Origin: Chitinophagaceae bacterium
GTDB taxonomy: Bacteria > Bacteroidota > Bacteroidia > Chitinophagales > Chitinophagaceae
Length of the DNA stretch: 64,000 nt
Direction of reading: 5' to 3'
Assembly: GCA_947447265.1 (NCBI GenBank)
Contig: CANFKC010000029.1
Location: forward strand, 1 to 64,000
In this document: positions 17,690-26,914 of the stretch, piece by piece
Layout of the letters: each line of letters begins with the position of its first letter
Position numbering within the stretch: position 1 is the stretch's first letter
Notes under the pieces: generated by a model
The model's input: the letters and a program-made list of their open reading frames with translations, nothing else
What the model was told of the DNA's origin: nothing
Database searches by the model: none
Position numbers and translations under genes: made by a program

Positions 17690-18667
17690 TTATTTAGCAA
17701 TGGTAACACCGCCAGACTGAACGGTTTTGCCAGATGCATCAATTACATTGTAAAAGTATTGTCCTGCTGCAATGGTAGCTATGTCCATTGTCGCATTGCC
17801 GGTGCAAACTTTAGTTGCAACAACTTGTCCGGTTACTGAAACCAGGTTGCAGGTAACGGTTTCATTGTTTATTACAGACACATGCAAAAGGTTGTTAGCC
17901 GGGTTAGGGTATACCTTAACCACATTAGCACGTGCAGCCAGTTCAGCTACTGAGAATGGTGTGCCCGTCATGGTAACATCATCAACATACAAAATGCTGT
18001 TTACTGCGCTGGCAGTGCCGCCCTTGCTGCTTGCGAAGGTAATGCGCACTGTATCAACCAGTGAATCAGGAACGCTGTAGAGCACATTCGCAGTTACTTG
18101 CGTAAAAGCAGAATTTGGTCCTATTTTAATAGTGCCTGCACCTAAAACTGAATCTGGTTTTGAACCGATACGGCCTAATACCTGTACGTTAAGTACGCCG
18201 CTGTCAGCACCTGCACCTGCAGCATATTTTACCCAAGCACTAACGGTATTTACCCGGTAGTTTATTGGCGTTCCGCCGGAATAATAAAAAGTAAAGCTGC
18301 CTGTACCAAGGTCAATGCTAACGTGTGGTTCTGCATTCGATAATGTGCCGGGGAAAACGCCTAGTGTATCCTGAAGCTTGGTAACCAGCTTCGCAGCAAA
18401 AGAACCGCCATGAAAATTGGCTGAATCTTTAAACACTTGTTGCTTCCATACAGAGTCATCTATAGATAGTATTGTGCCGAATATTTCGCCGTTAGCTATG
18501 AGCAGAGAATCGCCGCCATACCAACCTGTAGGTGACCAAATAGGTTTGGGCGTTGAACCACCAGAGGTTCTTACGCGCCATGATTCCATGCCACTGTTCA
18601 CAATGGTTTGAGCCTGCGTGCAAAAAGTTATTGCAGAAGCGACAAGGAGTAAATAGATTTTCTTCAT
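17690..18667 (-). CDS. Secreted protein with T9SS type A sorting domain (PCMD-like)
   Basis: This 325-residue protein has signal peptide MKKIYLLLVASAITFCTQAQ. A beta-rich domain (about 25-235) contains NSGMESW near the start and VNSILYVDDVTMTG at its end, which resembles carbohydrate-related PCMD or CBM-like jelly-rolls. The C-terminal 75 residues are a T9SS type A sorting domain: VVKVYPNPANNLLHVS ... GQYFYNVIDASGKTVQSG. It is exported through the type IX system and attached or released at the surface. Ligand unknown. Confidence 0.85.
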   Translation of the reverse strand: MKKIYLLLVASAITFCTQAQTIVNSGMESWRVRTSGGSTPKPIWSPTGWYGGDSLLIANGEIFGTILSIDDSVWKQQVFKDSANFHGGSFAAKLVTKLQDTLGVFPGTLSNAEPHVSIDLGTGSFTFYYSGGTPINYRVNTVSAWVKYAAGAGADSGVLNVQVLGRIGSKPDSVLGAGTIKIGPNSAFTQVTANVLYSVPDSLVDTVRITFASSKGGTASAVNSILYVDDVTMTGTPFSVAELAARANVVKVYPNPANNLLHVSVINNETVTCNLVSVTGQVVATKVCTGNATMDIATIAAGQYFYNVIDASGKTVQSGGVTIAK

Positions 18668-18720
18668 GTGGTTTAATTTAAGTTTGGGTGCAAATTAGAA
18701 TAATTTTTTTAATAAGTTCC

Positions 18721-19191
18721 TTAATTCAGGGTTTCCAGGCATTTTTGGATTGCCATAAAGTCCGGAACATCGGAGGCGTTTTCCAGAACTTCGGCATAAC
18801 GCACAATACCTTCTTTATCAATAATAAATGCAGAGCGCTTCGAAACACCCTTCATATCGTTGTACCAATCTTCATAAATAGAACCATAAGCGCGGGATGC
18901 ATCTTTATTAAAATCGCTCAGCAACGGGAAGTTCAGGTTTTGCTCTTCCTTAAATTTGTTCAGTGCGAACAGCGAATCAACAGAAATACCATATACCTGA
19001 GCATTGGTGTTGTTATAGAACGCAATATTGTCGCGAACAGAACAAAGTTCTTTCGTGCAGGTGCTGGTAAATGCCAACGGGAAAAACAGTAAAACAACAT
19101 TTTTACCGCGTTGTTCGCTAAGGGTTACTTTGTTTTTTTCGTTATCGCGCAGAGAAAAATCCGGCGCTTCGTTGCCTGTTTGTTTGGACAT
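18721..19191 (-). CDS. Peroxiredoxin (BCP/PrxQ-like)
   Basis: The ATG at 19191 gives 156 residues (MSKQTGNEAPDFSLRD...). A start at 19212 is also in frame but adds seven residues of no clear value. The protein is a thiol peroxidase of the AhpC/TSA superfamily: peroxidatic Cys45 in FTSTC and a second Cys50 five residues on, the BCP-type pair. FPLLSDFNKDASRAYG and KRSAFIIDKEGIVRY are family markers. It reduces hydroperoxides in the cytosol with thioredoxin. Confidence 0.88.
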   Translation of the reverse strand: MSKQTGNEAPDFSLRDNEKNKVTLSEQRGKNVVLLFFPLAFTSTCTKELCSVRDNIAFYNNTNAQVYGISVDSLFALNKFKEEQNLNFPLLSDFNKDASRAYGSIYEDWYNDMKGVSKRSAFIIDKEGIVRYAEVLENASDVPDFMAIQKCLETLN

Positions 19192-19233
19192 GTTTTGGTT
19201 GGTTTTCAGCAAAAATAGGGATAAAGCAGTTGG

Positions 19234-19650
19234 TCAAAACATTTTTTTAAATGTAGGGAGCGAAATCATTTTAATAGGGGCGCTCTCCCATTCCAGTAGC
19301 GCTTTGTCGCCGGTTACAAGCAATTTTGAGTGAGTTGACAATGCAAGGTCAAACAGATAATTGTCCATTGGGTCCGGGCTGCTTATACCCCACGGTTTTG
19401 ATGTAATTTCTGTACTTATTAGGCGTATAAAACTTAAATAGATTGCTGGAGGCAAAGGAAGCAATTTCTTAATTTTTGAATACTCCAGTACCCGTGCTAA
19501 CTCAAATAATAGGTGGGAATCAACAAATATTTCAAGTTTGTTTGTGGCAATATAATGCAGTAGCCATTGAGTATCCTTATTGATAAAAATGGTAACATAC
19601 GTGTTTACATCGATTACGAAGCGTTTAATTTTTCTTTTTACCGCGGCCAT
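19234..19650 (-). CDS. PIN-domain toxin (putative RNase, COG1569-like)
   Basis: The ATG at 19650 gives 138 residues (MAAVKRKIKRFVIDVNTYV); 19665 is an alternative. PIN acidic residues are visible: D in FVIDVNTYV, D in SSPDPMDNYLFDLAL, D in LLVTGDKALL. The set VIDVNTYVT ... DNYLFDLAL ... LVTGDKALL is typical of the PIN family in COG1569. It would cleave RNA. The start overlaps the upstream antitoxin candidate, as in toxin-antitoxin operons. Confidence 0.85.
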   Translation of the reverse strand: MAAVKRKIKRFVIDVNTYVTIFINKDTQWLLHYIATNKLEIFVDSHLLFELARVLEYSKIKKLLPLPPAIYLSFIRLISTEITSKPWGISSPDPMDNYLFDLALSTHSKLLVTGDKALLEWESAPIKMISLPTFKKMF

Positions 19651-19876
19651 TCTTAATCGCTTCATTTATTAGGTTGTCTATTTCGCTATCATTAAAGTTG
19701 TGCTGCGTCACAGATGCGTCTATTTCTTTAGCAAAAAAGCCAATTTTTTCCTTATTAATTTGTAACCATAAGGCCTTTTGTTCCGATTCACTCATTTTAT
19801 TGATATTATCAATTAAAAGAGCAAAAGTGGATGGACTTGTTGCATTCACATTATTGTGTGGTTTCACGATTCCCAT
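19625..19876 (-). CDS. Probable antitoxin partner of the PIN toxin
   Basis: The ATG at 19876 gives 83 residues (MGIVKPHNNVNATSPS...). An earlier in-frame ATG at 19951 would give 108 residues. The middle segment (FALLIDNINKMSESEQKALWLQINKEKIGFFAKEI) is helical and the C-terminus is strongly basic (EAIKNGRGKKKN). This is consistent with an antitoxin that binds the PIN toxin. Its stop lies inside the toxin start region (overlap of about 26 nt). I cannot name the antitoxin family. Confidence 0.65.
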   Translation of the reverse strand: MGIVKPHNNVNATSPSTFALLIDNINKMSESEQKALWLQINKEKIGFFAKEIDASVTQHNFNDSEIDNLINEAIKNGRGKKKN

Positions 19877-20109
19877 AATTTCGGTTTCTGTAATCAAATT
19901 TAATGTATTTGGAAACATTGACGAAATAATGGATTTATTTAACCGGAACAATTACCTCAGTAAAATCGCAATTGCTAGGTGCTACATTATCATCAACTAG
20001 TGCTTTCTGGAGTAGTTGAGCATCCTAATTCTTAAATGATCTTCAAATTGGGCCTTCGTGCGCTACCTTTTTCTTAAGTTGTTGAGACGTATAAATGCCT
20101 TTTTATTTT

Positions 20110-20142
20110 TTTGCGCTGTCTTTTTATTTTGAAATACTTTTG
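20110..20142 (+). promoter_or_regulatory. Bacteroidota-type promoter of the ferritin-like gene
   Basis: TACTTTTG at 20135-20142 matches the TANNTTTG -7 box, and TTTG at 20110-20113 lies 21 bp upstream as the -33 box. Transcription would start near 20148, directly at the ATG at 20149. This implies a near-leaderless mRNA and argues against the longer start at 20095. Confidence 0.5.
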
Positions 20143-20148
20143 CATCAA

Positions 20149-20766
20149 ATGAAACAGGACCAACAGCTACAGCAGATATTAGATATTATTGTCCCTTCCG
20201 ATGAGTTGCATGGCAAATGGCTCAATAGCCTTTCTATGATGGAAAATACCGGTGCGCGGAAAATATCGAAATACGAGCACCCTGTACATACTGATATTAT
20301 TGTACTGAAGCATGCGGCTGAAGAGGCTCGCCACGCCTATTATCTGAAAAAGCAAATCGGTAAGCTGGCAGATGTTTCCTGTCCCGACTATTCTTATCCA
20401 TACCTTTTAGCCCCGGTAGAAAGCCACCATTACCTGAATATGCTGGATGTGGAAGCCTGCCGCTACCTTAAAAATAAATTGCAGCTGGAAGGGCGCGCCC
20501 TAAAGCATGGCGCTTACCTGTTGGTTACCTATGCCATAGAGGTGCGTGCTGATATGCTGTACGGCATTTACCAGGAAGCGCTTACGCGTTATGGTTCTAA
20601 GGTGAACGTAAAGTCTATTATATTAGAAGAAGAGGGCCACCTTACCGAAATGGAACGCATGCTGAAAGATTTTCACCCACAATGGCAGGAACTGGCCAAT
20701 GATATGTGCCAGGTGGAAGATCGCCTGTTTAATGTTTGGGTTGCGGCAATAGCAAAAGCTAATTAA
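20149..20766 (+). CDS. Ferritin-like di-iron protein of unknown substrate
   Basis: This protein has 205 residues from ATG 20149. Four helices carry a classic di-iron ligand pattern: a first Glu near the SKYEHP segment, ExxRH in AAEEARHAYY, Glu in TYAIEVRADM, and ExxH in LEEEGHLTEM. This matches the ferritin-like/MiaE/aldehyde-deformylating superfamily, whose members are oxygenases, oxidases or deformylases. I cannot assign the substrate. The gene stands alone with its own promoter; the next gene begins 184 bp downstream. Confidence 0.8.
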   Translation: MKQDQQLQQILDIIVPSDELHGKWLNSLSMMENTGARKISKYEHPVHTDIIVLKHAAEEARHAYYLKKQIGKLADVSCPDYSYPYLLAPVESHHYLNMLDVEACRYLKNKLQLEGRALKHGAYLLVTYAIEVRADMLYGIYQEALTRYGSKVNVKSIILEEEGHLTEMERMLKDFHPQWQELANDMCQVEDRLFNVWVAAIAKAN

Positions 20767-20950
20767 CATCCCCGCCCGGTTTACTGTACTTATTTAAATG
20801 TATCTTCATGATACTATCGCGTTTTTGTGCATGTTAAAAAAATACAAAATCGTAATTCGTGGGTGTTGTATAAATAGTTTGTAAGATTAAATTTGCGGGA
20901 GTAGTCAGGCATTTTATGTGCACGGTAACTACTTATTTAATAGCTACATT

Positions 20951-22759
20951 ATGATCAGGTTTCAGGAGATATACTACCTATATGCGCTGGCAATAGTGCC
21001 GGTTATAATATTGCTGTTTATCGCTGCGCTGTTCTGGCGCCGCCGAAAGCTTAAAAAGCTGGGGGATGAGCGCCTTGTGGGCGGGCAGATGCTGGGCTTC
21101 ATTCCGGGCCGTAGCACTTCTAAGTTTATTTTACTGATGGTTGCATTGTCTGCCATGATAATTGGGTGGGCTAACCTGCAGACCGGTGACAAGGTTGAAA
21201 AGGTAGAGCGCAAGGGCGTAGATGTGGTTATAGCGCTGGATGTAAGTAAGAGTATGCTGGCTACAGATATTCAACCAGACAGGCTGACGCGTGCCAAACT
21301 GCTGATTATGCAGATGGCGGATAAAATGCATAACGACCGCGTTGCTTTTATTGTGTTTGCAGGCAGGGCCTATTTGCAGGTGCCGCTTACCATTGACTAT
21401 AGCACCTTGAAAATGATGGTGCAGAACGTGAGCACTAAAATGGTGCCAACGCAGGGTACGGTAATAGGCGAGGCCATTGATATGGCGATAACTTCATTTT
21501 CGCAAACTGAAAGAAAATATAAATCACTCATCATTATTTCTGACGGCGAAGACCATGATGAAAAAGCTGCGGAGAAAATAAAGGAAGCTGCCAATGCCGG
21601 CATTATAGTACATACCGTGGGTATAGGGTCGCCGCAGGGTACAACTTTGTTCGATCCTGAAACCAATTCCGTTAAGCTCGATGATAATGGCAGCCCGGTA
21701 ATAAGTAAACTGAATGAAACGGAACTGAAATCGCTTGCAGCAGCGGGTGGTGGCACCTATAGTTTATTAACTAACTCTGACGAAGTGGCCAGTAAGCTCA
21801 TCAGCAACCTGGAAGGTATGGAACAGAAAAACCTGGGTTCTGTGGTTTTTGCCGATTTTACGAGCTATTTCCAGTACTTCCTGCTGCTGGCCTTCATCGC
21901 TTTACTAATAGAATGGTTGCTGCCGGGTGCAAAATTAAAAGCAAAGAAGATTATAGCATCTGATGCGCCCGGCGCAAAGGAAGGGGATAGAAAGAAGATA
22001 AAACTGGTTGACGTTAACATTAAAACAAGGGTAATACTCATTATTGCGGTTACAGTAGCAGCTACCCTGCCTGCAGTGGCCCAGACCAACCAGTTATTAC
22101 AACAGGGTAACCAGCTCTACAGTAATCAGCGTTATGATGAAGCAGCGGCTAATTATATGAAAGCCCTGCAGAAAGACCCGGGTAATGCTACCGGTTTATT
22201 TAACCTGGGCAATGCACTATACCAAAATAAGAAGTACGATTCGTCGCGGAAAATAATGGCTACTACCGCGGGCGCAATTAAAGATAAAGGGGGCAAAGCT
22301 GCCGCCAATTACAATATCGGTAACACCTACATGGCGCAGCGCAATTGGGATGAAGCAATCGCATCATACAAGAATACGTTACGCAACAATCCGCAGGATG
22401 CTGATGCGAAATACAACCTTTCTTATGCCGAACAAATGAAGAAGCAGGATGAAAAGAAGGGTGGCGGTAAAAATGATAAGAAGGACCAGAAAGACAAAAA
22501 AGATCAGCAGAAAGATAAACAGCAGCAGGATAAGGACAACAAAGACAAGAATAAAGATAAAGACAAACAAGACCAGCAGGATAAGGATAATAAAGACAAA
22601 CAGGATAATAAAGATCAGCAGCCACAGAGCCAGCCAAGCAAACTTTCACAACAACAGGCTGACCAGTTATTGAATGCATTGCAACAGGAAGAAAAGAAGC
22701 TGCAGGATAAATTGAAGAAAGAAAAAGCAATACCATTAAAGCTGGATAAGGATTGGTAG
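20951..22759 (+). CDS. BatB-BatC fusion: von Willebrand A domain plus TPR
   Basis: The ATG at 20951 (MIRFQEIYYLYAL) starts a 602-residue protein. Two membrane segments (about 8-28 and 52-72) precede a VWA domain with MIDAS motif DVSKS (about residues 95-99) and SDGEDHD. Another membrane segment (about 310-325) follows, then a second hydrophobic stretch at about 360-380. TPR units (LLQQGNQLYSNQRYDEAAANYMKAL, AAANYNIGNTYMAQRNWDEAIASYKNTL) come next, then a long Lys/Asp/Gln-rich tail. BatB and BatC are normally separate genes of the bat operon linked to MoxR; here they are one protein with no bat neighbours. Confidence 0.88.
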   Translation: MIRFQEIYYLYALAIVPVIILLFIAALFWRRRKLKKLGDERLVGGQMLGFIPGRSTSKFILLMVALSAMIIGWANLQTGDKVEKVERKGVDVVIALDVSKSMLATDIQPDRLTRAKLLIMQMADKMHNDRVAFIVFAGRAYLQVPLTIDYSTLKMMVQNVSTKMVPTQGTVIGEAIDMAITSFSQTERKYKSLIIISDGEDHDEKAAEKIKEAANAGIIVHTVGIGSPQGTTLFDPETNSVKLDDNGSPVISKLNETELKSLAAAGGGTYSLLTNSDEVASKLISNLEGMEQKNLGSVVFADFTSYFQYFLLLAFIALLIEWLLPGAKLKAKKIIASDAPGAKEGDRKKIKLVDVNIKTRVILIIAVTVAATLPAVAQTNQLLQQGNQLYSNQRYDEAAANYMKALQKDPGNATGLFNLGNALYQNKKYDSSRKIMATTAGAIKDKGGKAAANYNIGNTYMAQRNWDEAIASYKNTLRNNPQDADAKYNLSYAEQMKKQDEKKGGGKNDKKDQKDKKDQQKDKQQQDKDNKDKNKDKDKQDQQDKDNKDKQDNKDQQPQSQPSKLSQQQADQLLNALQQEEKKLQDKLKKEKAIPLKLDKDW

Positions 22760-22790
22760 CAGGCATCAACACTAACTATATTAATAACGT

Positions 22791-22820
22791 ACCCGCACTA
22801 TAATGTGCGGGTATTTTTTT
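22791..22820 (+). terminator. Intrinsic terminator of the BatB-BatC gene
   Basis: ACCCGCAC (22791-22798) pairs with GTGCGGGT (22805-22812), followed by a run of seven T (22814-22820). It lies about 30 bp after the stop codon. Confidence 0.88.
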
Positions 22821-22888
22821 GCGTAAAGTGTAACAATAAGCTGCAAACAATTTTATTAATCTATCCAGCGATAAACAGAACCAAATAT

Positions 22889-22916
22889 GTAGAGACGCAA
22901 GATTTTGCGTCTCTAC
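22889..22916. repeat. GTAGAGACGCAA hairpin repeat, single copy
   Basis: A perfect 12-bp inverted repeat: GTAGAGACGCAA (22889-22900), loop GATT, TTGCGTCTCTAC (22905-22916). It is the best-preserved copy of the family seen at 6.5 kb and 52.2 kb. The rest of 22760-23395 holds the terminator upstream and a weak small ORF. Confidence 0.85.
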
Positions 22917-22990
22917 GTAAAACGTGAAAAATAATTTTGATGACGGTTCATTATAAAATCCGTTGCCTGTATTTTCAAGCTATAGTAGTA

Positions 22991-23224
22991 TTAATGAAGC
23001 GTTCTGTCTGTTGGTTGCAACCATATCTGATTGGCGTTATTCACAGTTGTCAACAACTTATCAACATCTTGAAATAAAATTTCAGAATTTTCTTCAAATA
23101 ATTTTTCCAATGGAAAATTTATTTCTAATATTGTGGTAGGGATTGTACTTACTAACCCATCCTTATAGAGTCCGGCAGCCACAACCTCGCCGGACTTTTT
23201 TTGTGCCCTGAAACGTAGGCGCAC
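22991..23224 (-). CDS. Doubtful small ORF of unknown function
   Basis: This 77-residue frame has a believable amino-acid composition in its second half (GLVSTIPTTILEINFPLEKLFEENSEILFQDVDKLLTTVNN). It has no recognisable domain. It overlaps, on the opposite strand, a hairpin with a T-run at 23169-23202. It may be the tail of a decayed gene rather than an active one. Confidence 0.3.
   Translation of the reverse strand: MRLRFRAQKKSGEVVAAGLYKDGLVSTIPTTILEINFPLEKLFEENSEILFQDVDKLLTTVNNANQIWLQPTDRTLH
23169..23202 (+). terminator. Terminator-like hairpin without an obvious upstream gene
   Basis: AGTCCGGC (23169-23176) pairs with GCCGGACT (23189-23196), followed by seven T on the + strand. No convincing + strand gene lies between the BatB-BatC terminator and this point, so it may end a small RNA or a decayed gene. 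Confidence 0.55.
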
Positions 23225-23395
23225 AGCGGTTTTCAGCGATTAGGTACACTCAAATTAGGCCTGCATTTGTGTTGCTCTATTTGTATTTTATCTGGCTCTT
23301 TATGCTGTGTTTTTCATTATAGTAGCGGGTATTATTTACCGCAATCAATTCGTTGTTACAAATTTTAATTTACTTTTCACCTTGTTAATAACTGC

Positions 23396-23983
23396 ATGCA
23401 CAAGTACTATATCTTTTATAAACCGTACCTCACTATTTCACAATTTTCACCAGAGGGTGATAAGGTAACACTTGCGCATCATTTACCCGATATTCCCAAA
23501 GATGTATATCCCGTCGGCAGGCTCGATCATGATAGCGAAGGCCTGCTGTTATTAACCAGCGATAAGTCATTAACCAATCAATTACTCAATCCGGCATTCG
23601 GGCACAAACGCACCTACTATGTGCAGGTTGATGGTGCTATTACACCCGAAGCAATTGCGCAATTAAAAAGTGGTGTTACTATATCTATTGATGGAAAACA
23701 GTACAGAACAAAAAAGGCGGAAGTTGTTTTGCTAACCGGGGAGCCATTGTTGCCGGAACGCAATCCCCCCATTCGTGTTCGCAAGAGCATTCCCGTTTCA
23801 TGGATCTCGATAACACTTACTGAAGGCAAGAACAGGCAGGTGAGGCGCATGACTGCCGCTGTGGGTTTCCCTACACTACGGCTGGTGCGGTATTCAATTA
23901 GCAATGTAACAATGGCCGGCATCCAACCAGGCGAATTCAGGATTTATGATGCCGATATTATTGCCAGCCTGCTTAAAAAGTAG
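23396..23983 (+). CDS. rluE: RluE-type 23S rRNA pseudouridine synthase
   Basis: This is a 195-residue RsuA/RluE-subgroup pseudouridine synthase. The catalytic Asp is in GRLDHDSEGLLLLTSD (about residues 42-57). The C-terminal family motif LTEGKNRQVRRMTAAVGFPTLRLVR is intact. It lacks the N-terminal S4 domain, starting directly at HKYYIFYKPYLTISQF as in RluE, which modifies U2457 of 23S rRNA. A long AT-rich leader precedes the ATG at 23396. RluE is favoured over RluB/RsuA because of the short length and the missing S4 domain. Confidence 0.88.
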   Translation: MHKYYIFYKPYLTISQFSPEGDKVTLAHHLPDIPKDVYPVGRLDHDSEGLLLLTSDKSLTNQLLNPAFGHKRTYYVQVDGAITPEAIAQLKSGVTISIDGKQYRTKKAEVVLLTGEPLLPERNPPIRVRKSIPVSWISITLTEGKNRQVRRMTAAVGFPTLRLVRYSISNVTMAGIQPGEFRIYDADIIASLLKK

Positions 23984-24131
23984 TTTTGGGTTATTATTTT
24001 TTAGTCATTTTTTTTTAGCGCGGTGGCCCGAAAACCTTATCAGTAAGGCGATGCGGGCAATTGCAAAGTGTCGGCTTTAATTAATATATCGATTTTTCAA
24101 TTAATAATACCCACTATTCGCCAACTATAGC

Positions 24132-24139
24132 TATTTTTG
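24132..24139 (+). promoter_or_regulatory. Bacteroidota-type -7 element of adk-obg
   Basis: TATTTTTG matches TANNTTTG and lies 25 bp upstream of the adk ATG at 24165. A matching -33 box is not clear. Confidence 0.4.
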
Positions 24140-24164
24140 CGGCGTATATCAATTGTGATTATTC

Positions 24165-24749
24165 ATGTTTAACTTAGTACTATTTGGACCTCCCGGAAGT
24201 GGCAAGGGCACCCAATCAGAAAATATTGTCAATACCTACAACCTGCAACACATTTCAACAGGCGACCTTTTGCGTGATGAAGTGAGCCGCCACACTCCAC
24301 TTGGTGTGGAAGCACAGAAGTATATGGACCAGGGCATTCTTGTGCCTGATGAGGTTGTAATAGGCATGATCAGCAGTAAGATTGATGAATTGCCTGATGC
24401 AAGAGGGTTCATTTTTGATGGCTTCCCACGCACCCGTGCGCAAGCCGAAGCACTGGATAAGCTGCTTGAATTTAAGAATACAAAAATTGACCTTGTTCTT
24501 GCTTTAGATGTTTCTGAACAGGAGCTTATTAAGCGCCTTGTTGGCCGCGGTTTAACATCGGGCCGCAGCGACGATAACGAAGAGGTGATAACAAAGAGAA
24601 TAAAAGAGTACCGTTCTAAAACTGAGCCAGTAGCCAGCTATTACGATGCATATGGCAAGCTGGAAACAGTAATGGGTAATCATCCGGTTGATGAAACATT
24701 CAAGCTATTATCCAGGAATATAAATAAGTATTTACTACCAGTTAACTAG
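24165..24749 (+). CDS. adk: Adenylate kinase
   Basis: This enzyme catalyses ATP + AMP to 2 ADP in the cytosol. The P-loop GPPGSGKGT sits at residues 8-16; [10 protein letters not shown] and [12 protein letters not shown] are AMP-binding motifs. The lid is the short form ([20 protein letters not shown], no zinc cysteines), giving 194 residues. The stop codon TAG shares its G with the GTG start of obg (TAGTG), so the two genes are translationally coupled. Confidence 0.97.
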   Translation: MFNLVLFGPPGSGKGTQSENIVNTYNLQHISTGDLLRDEVSRHTPLGVEAQKYMDQGILVPDEVVIGMISSKIDELPDARGFIFDGFPRTRAQAEALDKLLEFKNTKIDLVLALDVSEQELIKRLVGRGLTSGRSDDNEEVITKRIKEYRSKTEPVASYYDAYGKLETVMGNHPVDETFKLLSRNINKYLLPVN

Positions 24750-25867
24750 TGGAGAGAGGAAATTTCGTTGACCATATAAGAATATTTACACACTCTGGAA
24801 AGGGTGGTGCAGGCAGTGCACATTTCGCGCGTACCAAGTTCAACCCACAGGCAGGTCCTGATGGTGGTAATGGTGGCCGTGGTGGTCATATTATACTCAG
24901 GGGCAGCCATCAGCTATGGACACTGCTGCACATGCGCTATTTTAAGAACGTTATTGCAAAAGACGGAACTAACGGAAGCAAGAATAAGTGCACCGGTGCC
25001 GATGGCCCCGACATTTACCTTGATGTTCCATTGGGCACTATAGCTTACGACGAAGAGACGGGTGATATAGAGGCAGAAATACTGGAAGACGGCCAGGAAT
25101 TAGTGTGGCAACCCGGCGGCCGCGGTGGCTTGGGTAATTATAATTTTGCTACCCCAACTAACCAGGCTCCGGAATACGCACAACCCGGCGAACAGGGCCG
25201 TGAAGGCTGGAAGGTGCTGGAATTGAAAATACTCGCAGATGTGGGCCTTGTAGGCTTCCCGAACGCGGGTAAATCAACGCTGCTATCGGTAGTAAGCGCG
25301 GCCAAGCCGAAGATTGCTAATTATGCCTTTACTACATTGGTGCCGCAACTGGGTATTGTCCCTTACAGGGATAATCTTTCTTTTGCAATGGCGGACTTGC
25401 CAGGTATTATTGAAGGCGCTGCTGAAGGCAAAGGCCTCGGGCATCGTTTCCTGCGCCATATTGAGCGCAATGCGGTATTACTCTTCCTGATTCCTGCGGA
25501 CAGTGAAGACCATGCAAGGGAATTTGAAGTATTGCTCAGCGAACTGGAACAATATAACCCGGAATTGCTGGATAAGGAGATCATAATTGCGATAAGCAAA
25601 AGTGAAATGCTGGATGAAGAACTGAGGGATGAAATTGCGAAAACGCTGCCCGAAGAAATTCCGCACATCTTTATTTCATCACTTTCAAGTCAGGGCATTG
25701 TAGAACTAAAAGACATGCTTTGGGCAGCGTTAACTGCCGAGCGTGATGGTTCTAAGGTGCGCCACGTAAGGGCTGAAGAGTATGATGATGAGGAAGACAC
25801 AGACGAAGAAGATTTTGACGATGAGGGTGAAGATGACGACCAGGAAGAAGAGAACGAAAAAGCATAA
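24749..25867 (+). CDS. obg: GTPase Obg (ribosome biogenesis)
   Basis: This essential GTPase associates with the 50S subunit. The N-terminal glycine-rich Obg fold spans residues 1-158 ([31 protein letters not shown]). G1 is GFPNAGKST (about 168-176), switch/G3 is [16 protein letters not shown], and G4 is AISKSEM, where SKSE replaces the usual NKxD-type motif. A long acidic C-terminal tail ([16 protein letters not shown]) replaces a folded domain. GTG start at 24749 overlaps the adk stop by one base. At 372 residues it fits the family. Confidence 0.95.
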   Translation: MERGNFVDHIRIFTHSGKGGAGSAHFARTKFNPQAGPDGGNGGRGGHIILRGSHQLWTLLHMRYFKNVIAKDGTNGSKNKCTGADGPDIYLDVPLGTIAYDEETGDIEAEILEDGQELVWQPGGRGGLGNYNFATPTNQAPEYAQPGEQGREGWKVLELKILADVGLVGFPNAGKSTLLSVVSAAKPKIANYAFTTLVPQLGIVPYRDNLSFAMADLPGIIEGAAEGKGLGHRFLRHIERNAVLLFLIPADSEDHAREFEVLLSELEQYNPELLDKEIIIAISKSEMLDEELRDEIAKTLPEEIPHIFISSLSSQGIVELKDMLWAALTAERDGSKVRHVRAEEYDDEEDTDEEDFDDEGEDDDQEEENEKA

Positions 25868-25888
25868 TTGTTTACCTATATTATTGAA

Positions 25889-25920
25889 GCCGGTGTTTAT
25901 ACAACACCGGCTTTTTATTT
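25889..25920 (+). terminator. Intrinsic terminator of adk-obg
   Basis: GCCGGTGTT (25889-25897) pairs with AACACCGGC (25903-25911), followed by a T-rich run. It lies 22 bp after the obg stop codon. Confidence 0.88.
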
Positions 25921-26018
25921 TCTGTGGTAAGGCCTATTGATACCCCACATGCCCGTACGTTCTATGGCGGCACAGTTATTTTCATAACTTTATAGCAAGC
26001 GGCAATCCGCTATACATT

Positions 26019-26783
26019 ATGGCAATTACCTTACAATATTGTTCCGACCTGCATCTTGAGTTTACTTTGAATGAGAAATTCATGAAAAAATACCCCTTAC
26101 AGGTAAAGGGTGATATTTTACTGCTCGCAGGCGATATTGTGCCATTTGCTGAAATGGATAAGCACAAAGATTTTTTCGATTTTGTGGCTGATAGTTTTGA
26201 ATACACTTATTGGGTGCCCGGCAATCATGAATATTACCATTCAGATATAGCGCAACGCAGTGGCCGGGTGCAGGAGAAAATAAGAAACAATGTTTTCCTG
26301 GTAAATAATGTTGCGGTGCAGCAGGGTGGAGTGGAGTTGATTTTCTCAACGCTCTGGAGCCAGATTGACCCTGCTTATGAGTGGCAGATACAACGCGCAA
26401 TGAGCGATTTTCATGTAATACAGCATAACGGTAATCGTTTTAGCATACCTGATTTTAACCGCCTGCACAACGAAAGTTTACAATTTATTGAGGCTGCTGT
26501 TGCAGCCAGCGGTTTGCCAGCCAAAGTGGTGGTTACGCACCACATCCCCACCTTTATGCATTATCCGCCGCAGTTTAAAGGCGATATACTCAGCCAGGCA
26601 TTTGCAACCGAACTCTCCGGCTTTATTGAAGGCTCCGGCATCCACAGTTGGATATTTGGCCACCACCACTACAATGCTCCCGAATTTAAGATTGGAGACA
26701 CCTGTATGCTTACCAACCAGTTGGGCTATGTAAAGCATGGTGAGCATACCCTGTTTGACGGAGGGAAGGTATTTGTTGTCTGA
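26019..26783 (+). CDS. Calcineurin-like metallophosphoesterase
   Basis: This 254-residue cytosolic enzyme has the five metallophosphoesterase motifs in order: SDLHLEF (D10, H12), LLAGDIV, GNHEYY, VTHHIPT and GHHHYN. It would hydrolyse a phosphoester or phosphodiester with a di-metal centre. The substrate cannot be named from sequence. The upstream gap carries no strong promoter, and the gene stands alone after the obg terminator. Confidence 0.88.
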   Translation: MAITLQYCSDLHLEFTLNEKFMKKYPLQVKGDILLLAGDIVPFAEMDKHKDFFDFVADSFEYTYWVPGNHEYYHSDIAQRSGRVQEKIRNNVFLVNNVAVQQGGVELIFSTLWSQIDPAYEWQIQRAMSDFHVIQHNGNRFSIPDFNRLHNESLQFIEAAVAASGLPAKVVVTHHIPTFMHYPPQFKGDILSQAFATELSGFIEGSGIHSWIFGHHHYNAPEFKIGDTCMLTNQLGYVKHGEHTLFDGGKVFVV

Positions 26784-26914
26784 ACCATTGATTTTGCTTA
26801 TTGCGCTGATTTTTTTTCGCAGGCAAAGAGCAAACGATTTTAATAAGGAAGTATGTAATGCCAGTTAGACATCGAAACCAAACGACTGAGAAACCTTGTT
26901 CTGCATATCACCCG

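Noticed and set aside
22449-22673. Lys/Arg-rich 74-codon ORF on the + strand
   Set aside because: Frame-shifted shadow of the Lys/Asp/Gln tail of the BatB-BatC fusion.
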